From assembly GCF_044772865.1 (NCBI RefSeq), contig NZ_CP173029.1, positions 372,001 to 436,000 on the forward strand: a DNA stretch of 64,000 nucleotides. Direction: 5' to 3'. A model generated the notes under the pieces. The model was not told the origin of the DNA and searched no databases. It saw only the letters and a list, made by a program, of their open reading frames with translations. Positions 59,695 to 64,000 of the stretch are shown here, piece by piece (within the stretch, counting starts at the first letter, position 1; each line of letters opens with the position of its first letter). Origin of the DNA: Algirhabdus cladophorae. Lineage in GTDB: Bacteria > Pseudomonadota > Alphaproteobacteria > Rhodobacterales > Rhodobacteraceae. Position numbers and translations under genes: made by a program.

Positions 59695-62400
59695 ATGGTC
59701 ACTTATACCGACACAACCGACTGGACAGGCGTAGGTTCATTTACTCTTTTTGATGGGTCACCTTTTGCGACCACGCGAAGCTGGGGCTCGTTTGATGGTC
59801 TTTCTGTTTTTGCTGGTGTCTCGGGCGACACAATCAACCAGACCATCAATATGAGTGGGCAGTGGGAATTCGAGAGTTTCCTCGTCAACACCAATGCCGA
59901 TGCGGTAAATATGACGTTTAATGACGTGGACGACGGGCTGTTTCGTAATCTTTCGCTGTTGGAGCTGTCCTTTGGGGGCCACCAAGAGATTAATCTGCTG
60001 ACAACCCAAATCCGGTTTATCCGCGATGACGGCGCTGCCAGCTCGAACATCGTCTTGGGCGTCGAACGCACCAGCGGGATCGAACTGGGTGATGGAGATC
60101 ACACAATCACTGTTGGCGAAGGCCGCGTGGGCTATATCGAAGCGGATGATGGCAACAACACGATCAATGGTGGCGTCGGTAGAATTAACGCGATCGATTT
60201 GGACAATGGCAACAATACGATCAACATGGGGTCGGGGGATGTGGACTCGATCCAGTTGGGCGAAGGCACCAATATCATCAACGGGTCTTCTGGTGATATC
60301 GACTTCTTAAAAACGCGCGGCGATACCACCTACAATGGGGGATCTGGACGGTTAGAAAGCTACGATGGCAGCAGCGCAAATGACACTCTCAATCTATTTG
60401 CTGACTCTGATCAAATCAGCCTCAGTGGTGGCACCAATTCGGTCACTGTGACCGATGCGTTTGTTGGCTCAATTCTGTCTTATAGCGGTGATAATACGGT
60501 TCAGGTGAACTCTGGGAGCGATATCCGCAGCATCGGTTTCAGTGGTGGTGTGGACCTGCTCTATATCGAAGATGATGCGTCGGTTGATCAGGCTGTCTTG
60601 GGCGGTGCAAACGACCGCGTTGAAATTCGGGGCAGTGGCCGGATTAACCAAGTCAACCTTGGGGATGGGGACAACAGTCTTCAGCTTTATTCATCTGATG
60701 CGCGGGCGCAGATGGTTTCCAGCTATGATGGTGACGATGTTATTCGGATCAATCGCGGCTATGCGGATGCGGTCGTTGCAGGCAGCGGGAACAACAAAGT
60801 CTATGTCACATCCGGTGAAGTGAACATTTTGCAGGCTTATGAAGGCGATGATCTGTTGTCTGTTGGCAGTGGCCGGGTTGGGGCCGTAAATCTGAGCAGC
60901 GGTGATAACACGATCACTTTGGGGTCAGGTCGCATCGACACGATCCGGACCAATGAAGGCAACGATACGCTGACAGTTGGCAGTGGACGCATTCAATATG
61001 CCAACCTGAGTGAAGGGACCAATGTCATCACAGTGGCTGACGGGCAGATTGATACTTTGGTCACCTATGATGGGGCTGATACTTTGACCATCGGCGATGG
61101 CCGCGTTTTTGATATCAACCTTGGGAATGGCTTTAATACGATCACAACCGGCATCAATTTTGTTGAGCGTATTCAATCGTTTCATGATGGATCGGATATT
61201 ACTGTCGGGACAGGTGGTGCAGGCGCCATTCGCACCGGCTGGGATGTGGACGTGATCACGACGACGGGCGGTTTTGTGGAAACCATCACGACCGACGATG
61301 GTGATGATATTGTGACCTTTGGTGAAAATGGCGCGCATTTTGTTCGCTTGGGTCACGGCGATGATACGATCACCACAAGTGCGACGAACTTTATCGAAAA
61401 CATCGATGCCGGTGACGGCAATGATACGATCAACGTTCTGGCTGGTGGCGCGGGGACGATCCGCTCGGGTCGCGGCGAAGACACCGTCACCACTTCAGCA
61501 GGCAGCTATGTCGAATATCTTCGGGGCGGCGATGACAACGATACAATCACAGTGAACGGCGGTGCCGAGTTTGTGTCCGGTGGCAGCGGAGACGACACCA
61601 TTGTGGTCTTTGAATTTGTTGAGTTCATCAAGGGTGGTGATGGCAACGATGTGGTCGAAATTGTTGGCAACGGTGGCGTAGGTCAAATTCGTCTCAATGA
61701 TGGCAACGACTATTTGATCATGCGCGAAGGGGCCAGTGTTCAGGTTCAAGCTGGCTTTGGCGCCGACGGCGGATCGGACACCGTCGATTTTAGCAGATAT
61801 TCGGTTGGTGTTGTTGTCGATCTGGATGGAGCTGGCGTCTATCAAAACGTCGGTGATCCGAATGGCGATATCTCGGCCCCTGCACCTGCGGGCTATTTCT
61901 CGGAAACCGGTGTGGACAACCTGATTGGTACAGCGCAACGCGACCGTTTGCTGGGCGACAACAACAGCAACTACCTTAAAGGCAGTGGTGACCGTGACCG
62001 TTTGGAAGGCAGTGGTGGGGATGATGTGCTGGATGGTGGCAGCGGCAAGGACACGCTTGTTGGCGGCAGCGGCAATGACGAATTGCAGGCGGGTCTGGGC
62101 AACGACAACCTTGTTGGCGGCGGCGGTGATGATTTGATCGTTGGGTCCAAAGGCGACGACACCCTCAAGGGCGGCGGCGACGCAGACACGTTCTTTTTCA
62201 AATCTGGCGATGGCTCGGACAAGATAACCGATTTTGCTATTGGCGAAGACTTGTTGGAATTCCAAGGAGCCACATCTCTGGCCAGCTTTGGGTTCTTGCA
62301 AGACGGGGACGATGTGATCGTGACCTTCGGCAATGTCACGGTTGAGGTCCGCGATGTGCTGGAAGGCGATCTGGCCGATGCTGCGAACTTCATCTTTTGA
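59695..62400 (+). CDS. RTX-type (hemolysin-like calcium-binding) secreted protein with repetitive beta-helix
   Basis: 901 aa. The N-terminal 110 residues form an all-beta domain with no repeats. Residues about 115-700 are degenerate repeats of the type GDGDNTIxxGSGRVxxI, many of them DG/SG-rich and resembling a right-handed beta-roll or beta-helix. Residues about 743-835 hold standard GGxGxDxLx nonapeptides (DVLDGGSGKDTLVGGSGNDEL), which bind calcium. The C-terminal 60 residues (TFFFKSGDGSDKITDFAIGED and a hydrophobic end) fit a type I secretion signal. No enzymatic domain is visible. It is the only + strand gene inside the peptide-ABC operon, so it seems inserted. The ATG is set by GGGGGA before it. 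Confidence 0.88.
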   Translation: MVTYTDTTDWTGVGSFTLFDGSPFATTRSWGSFDGLSVFAGVSGDTINQTINMSGQWEFESFLVNTNADAVNMTFNDVDDGLFRNLSLLELSFGGHQEINLLTTQIRFIRDDGAASSNIVLGVERTSGIELGDGDHTITVGEGRVGYIEADDGNNTINGGVGRINAIDLDNGNNTINMGSGDVDSIQLGEGTNIINGSSGDIDFLKTRGDTTYNGGSGRLESYDGSSANDTLNLFADSDQISLSGGTNSVTVTDAFVGSILSYSGDNTVQVNSGSDIRSIGFSGGVDLLYIEDDASVDQAVLGGANDRVEIRGSGRINQVNLGDGDNSLQLYSSDARAQMVSSYDGDDVIRINRGYADAVVAGSGNNKVYVTSGEVNILQAYEGDDLLSVGSGRVGAVNLSSGDNTITLGSGRIDTIRTNEGNDTLTVGSGRIQYANLSEGTNVITVADGQIDTLVTYDGADTLTIGDGRVFDINLGNGFNTITTGINFVERIQSFHDGSDITVGTGGAGAIRTGWDVDVITTTGGFVETITTDDGDDIVTFGENGAHFVRLGHGDDTITTSATNFIENIDAGDGNDTINVLAGGAGTIRSGRGEDTVTTSAGSYVEYLRGGDDNDTITVNGGAEFVSGGSGDDTIVVFEFVEFIKGGDGNDVVEIVGNGGVGQIRLNDGNDYLIMREGASVQVQAGFGADGGSDTVDFSRYSVGVVVDLDGAGVYQNVGDPNGDISAPAPAGYFSETGVDNLIGTAQRDRLLGDNNSNYLKGSGDRDRLEGSGGDDVLDGGSGKDTLVGGSGNDELQAGLGNDNLVGGGGDDLIVGSKGDDTLKGGGDADTFFFKSGDGSDKITDFAIGEDLLEFQGATSLASFGFLQDGDDVIVTFGNVTVEVRDVLEGDLADAANFIF

Positions 62401-62406
62401 TCTGGC

Positions 62407-62688
62407 ATGACCGATACCGCAGTCCAACCCGTTGATATTGCGGCCATCCCGATCATAGATATCGCCCCCTTGTTGCAAGGGGGCGATAGCGCCAAAGTGG
62501 CCACCCAGATCCACGAGGCTGCCACGGGACCCGGTTTTTTCTATATCTCAGGGCATGGGATTGATCCATGTGATTTGGGCGTGTCGCGTGATGAGAGCCG
62601 TTACAAGCCCGTGACAGCTGGTGCCCATATTGCCGGACGCAACCGCAAAAGTTTCGCCCAGTATGCCAAACGAAAAAGCTGGACGTAA
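62407..62688 (+). pseudogene. 2-oxoglutarate/Fe(II) oxygenase (IPNS-like) with internal deletion
   Basis: The 93-aa frame keeps only the two ends of an isopenicillin-N-synthase-family oxygenase: the N-terminus (IPIIDIAPLLQGGDSAKVATQ, GPGFFYISGHGID) and the C-terminus (RYKPVTAGAHIAGRNRKSF). The core of about 220 residues, including the HxD...H iron site, is missing, and the join falls near residue 55. The frame stays open, so a short peptide could be made, but it cannot be an enzyme. Located 6 bases after the RTX stop. Confidence 0.75.
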
Positions 62689-62692
62689 AATG

Positions 62693-62719
62693 AAAAAGGG
62701 GCCGCAAGCGACCCCTTTT
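62693..62719. terminator. Bidirectional terminator after the binding-protein gene
   Basis: AAAAGGGG (62694-62701) pairs with CCCCTTTT (62712-62719), A and T runs on both sides. It serves the minus-strand binding-protein gene and the + strand remnant. Confidence 0.82.
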
Positions 62720-62739
62720 ACGTGATGTTTTGTTTTGGC

Positions 62740-64000
62740 TCAGTTCACTGTGGTCCAGCGTAGGATAAAGAAGTTGTCGGGCCGTTGGGTCAGCTCAACA
62801 TTGTCCCGTGTGCCCCAAACCAGAGGTTGCACATACAACGGCACATAGGCGTGCTGATCTTGCAAGATGGCCGCGGCTTCGTCCAGCATGGCTTGGCGTT
62901 TACTGTCGTCGATTTCCGATTGGATCATTGGCAGCATTTCGTCGATGCGCGCATTGGAGAAGCCACCGAAGTTCCAGCTGCCCAGTTTCTTTTCTGAGTT
63001 AGGTGTAGAGGCGAGAAAACGCAGCGGGTGTTCTGCATCGAATGTGCCTGGGGACCAGCCTAGCAGGTACATGTCGTAGTTGTCGGCCCGCAGTTCTGGC
63101 CAGTAGTTTTGCACGGGCATCGCGTCCAATTCGGCTTTGATTCCGACTTGCGCCAGCATGGATGTGACGGCCTGACAAACCGCTTCGTCGTTCAGATAGC
63201 GGTTGTTGGGGCATTTCAGACCAAAGCTGAACCCGTCTGCATAACCTGCTTCGGCCAGCAGGGCCTTGGCACCCTCTACGTCAAATGCAGGTCGTGCGGC
63301 GCGTGCCTCGGAGTAGCCGCGCATGGCAGGGCTGACCAATTGGCTGGCGCTTTCGGCATTGCCACGCATGATGGTTTGCAAAATCGCATCCACGTTCACA
63401 GCCTTAGCCACGGCTTCGCGGACCCGGACATCTTTGAACGGGTTTGGTTTGCCCGCATCAGCGGAATATTTCAGCGTATCAGCCTCGTGAGGGAACCCCA
63501 GCATGATCACGCGGGCCTCGATGCCTTGGATCACTTTCACGCCGTCAGTGCCGTTCAGGCGTACTGCGTCTTGGATGGGCACAGGGTTGATCATGTCCAC
63601 ATCGCCAGACAGCAGGGCAGCCACGGCTGTGGCGGGGTTCTGGATCGGGGTGAATTCAGCGCGGGTGATGTTGTGTTCCACCTCGCCCCACCAATTGCCA
63701 TTTGGCTCCAACACGGTCTTCAGACCTGGCGCGCGTTCGGTGATCATGAACGCACCTGTGCCGTTTGCATTCAGGGTGGCGTAGTTGCCGTTGTCTTTGT
63801 CCGGCACGCCTGCATTGTTCGCCTCGGTCCAGCCTTTGTCCATGATCATCCAGTTGGCGATCGAGCCGGGGAAGATTGGGTTGGGCGCGCTGGTCATAAT
63901 ATCGACAGTGTATTGATCGACGACCTTCACCTCTGAGACAGGCGAGAACCAGCTGCGGGTGTCCGAGGCTTCATCACTGGCGCGTTGGTAGGAAAATAGC
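62740..64000 (-). CDS. Peptide ABC transporter substrate-binding protein (partial, 5' end outside)
   Basis: About 420 residues of an extracytoplasmic solute-binding protein family 5 (DppA/OppA). The reading frame is open to the window edge, where LFSYQRASDEASD precedes the first in-frame GTG at 63930, so the start lies beyond 64000. Motifs: GTGAFMITERAPG, VREAVAKAVNVDAIL, and NDEAVCQAVTSMLAQVGIKAEL near the middle; ends with RPDNFFILRWTTVN. It delivers peptides to the permeases of the same strand, now separated from it by the RTX insertion. A substrate such as dipeptides or heme cannot be distinguished. Confidence 0.92.
   Translation of the reverse strand, partial: LFSYQRASDEASDTRSWFSPVSEVKVVDQYTVDIMTSAPNPIFPGSIANWMIMDKGWTEANNAGVPDKDNGNYATLNANGTGAFMITERAPGLKTVLEPNGNWWGEVEHNITRAEFTPIQNPATAVAALLSGDVDMINPVPIQDAVRLNGTDGVKVIQGIEARVIMLGFPHEADTLKYSADAGKPNPFKDVRVREAVAKAVNVDAILQTIMRGNAESASQLVSPAMRGYSEARAARPAFDVEGAKALLAEAGYADGFSFGLKCPNNRYLNDEAVCQAVTSMLAQVGIKAELDAMPVQNYWPELRADNYDMYLLGWSPGTFDAEHPLRFLASTPNSEKKLGSWNFGGFSNARIDEMLPMIQSEIDDSKRQAMLDEAAAILQDQHAYVPLYVQPLVWGTRDNVELTQRPDNFFILRWTTVN

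Noticed and set aside
60080..62190. CRISPR or DNA-level repeats in the RTX gene
   Set aside because: The repetition is at protein level (glycine-aspartate motifs) with drifted DNA; no constant repeat-spacer structure.

Overview
The window looks like chromosome of a marine alphaproteobacterium of the Rhodobacterales (Roseobacter group). This rests on gene content and style: a DmdB-like acyl-CoA ligase, dimethylglycine dehydrogenase beside an MttB-family methyltransferase, a Hint-domain protein, hemolysin-type repeats, a MaeB malic enzyme with a phosphotransacetylase tail, many ATGA or TAATG overlaps, and a GGGGGCTTTGCCCCC intergenic repeat. No rRNA, tRNA, CRISPR array, transposase or clear prophage was seen. 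Genus cannot be fixed from sequence reading alone.

Layout. 1-4492: end of a catabolic operon with a taurine/nitrate-type ABC transporter (ATPase tail, permease with an unusual inserted Ig/cadherin-like domain), a diaminopropionate-lyase-like PLP enzyme, an M24 hydrolase and an Asp/Glu-racemase-fold enzyme. 4633-7853: a two-gene, Septu/PtuAB-like anti-phage candidate in which the ATPase carries its own N-terminal HNH domain and is followed by a second HNH protein; a membrane-embedded alpha/beta hydrolase converges on it. 9503-13560: divergent dimethylglycine dehydrogenase and MttB-family methyltransferase (one-carbon and betaine metabolism). 13645-15444: lepA. 15530-16781: AT-rich insertion with a Panacea (DUF4065) antitoxin-like gene and an unknown partner. 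17030-21651: cytochrome b561, lysozyme-like protein, esterase, glyA, nadK. 21652-22648: decayed stretch with a LysR remnant, a 9-bp tandem repeat and a frameshifted ORF. 22649-26925: prpE and maeB. 27062-32727: VOC/cupin protein, then the nucleoside salvage operon cdd-deoA-deoB-add-upp. 32794-39513: SPOR protein, degenerate M48-like membrane protein, DmdB-like ligase, EamA transporter, sulfotransferase, Hint protein.

39600-46725 is a beta-oxidation operon on the minus strand: MerR regulator, acyl-CoA dehydrogenase, small basic protein, GST, thiolase, cupin, FadB. It has a LiuR-like operator at its head and a strong terminator at its end. 46934-49697: a second MerR regulator, two PaaI thioesterases and a MATE exporter. 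49761-54773: pyrD, DUF952, 5'-nucleotidase, GNAT, SRAP (YedK-type) and CoxG-like genes. 54762 to the end: a dipeptide/oligopeptide ABC operon on the minus strand (binding protein, two permeases, two ATPases). It is interrupted by an opposite-strand RTX-type secreted protein and an internally deleted 2-oxoglutarate oxygenase remnant, and it contains an unrelated membrane gene coupled between the second permease and the first ATPase.

The most promising candidates for something undescribed are the doubled-HNH Septu variant, the permease with an extracytoplasmic Ig-like insert in an unassigned catabolic operon, and the Panacea-type toxin-antitoxin pair with an unrecognised toxin.
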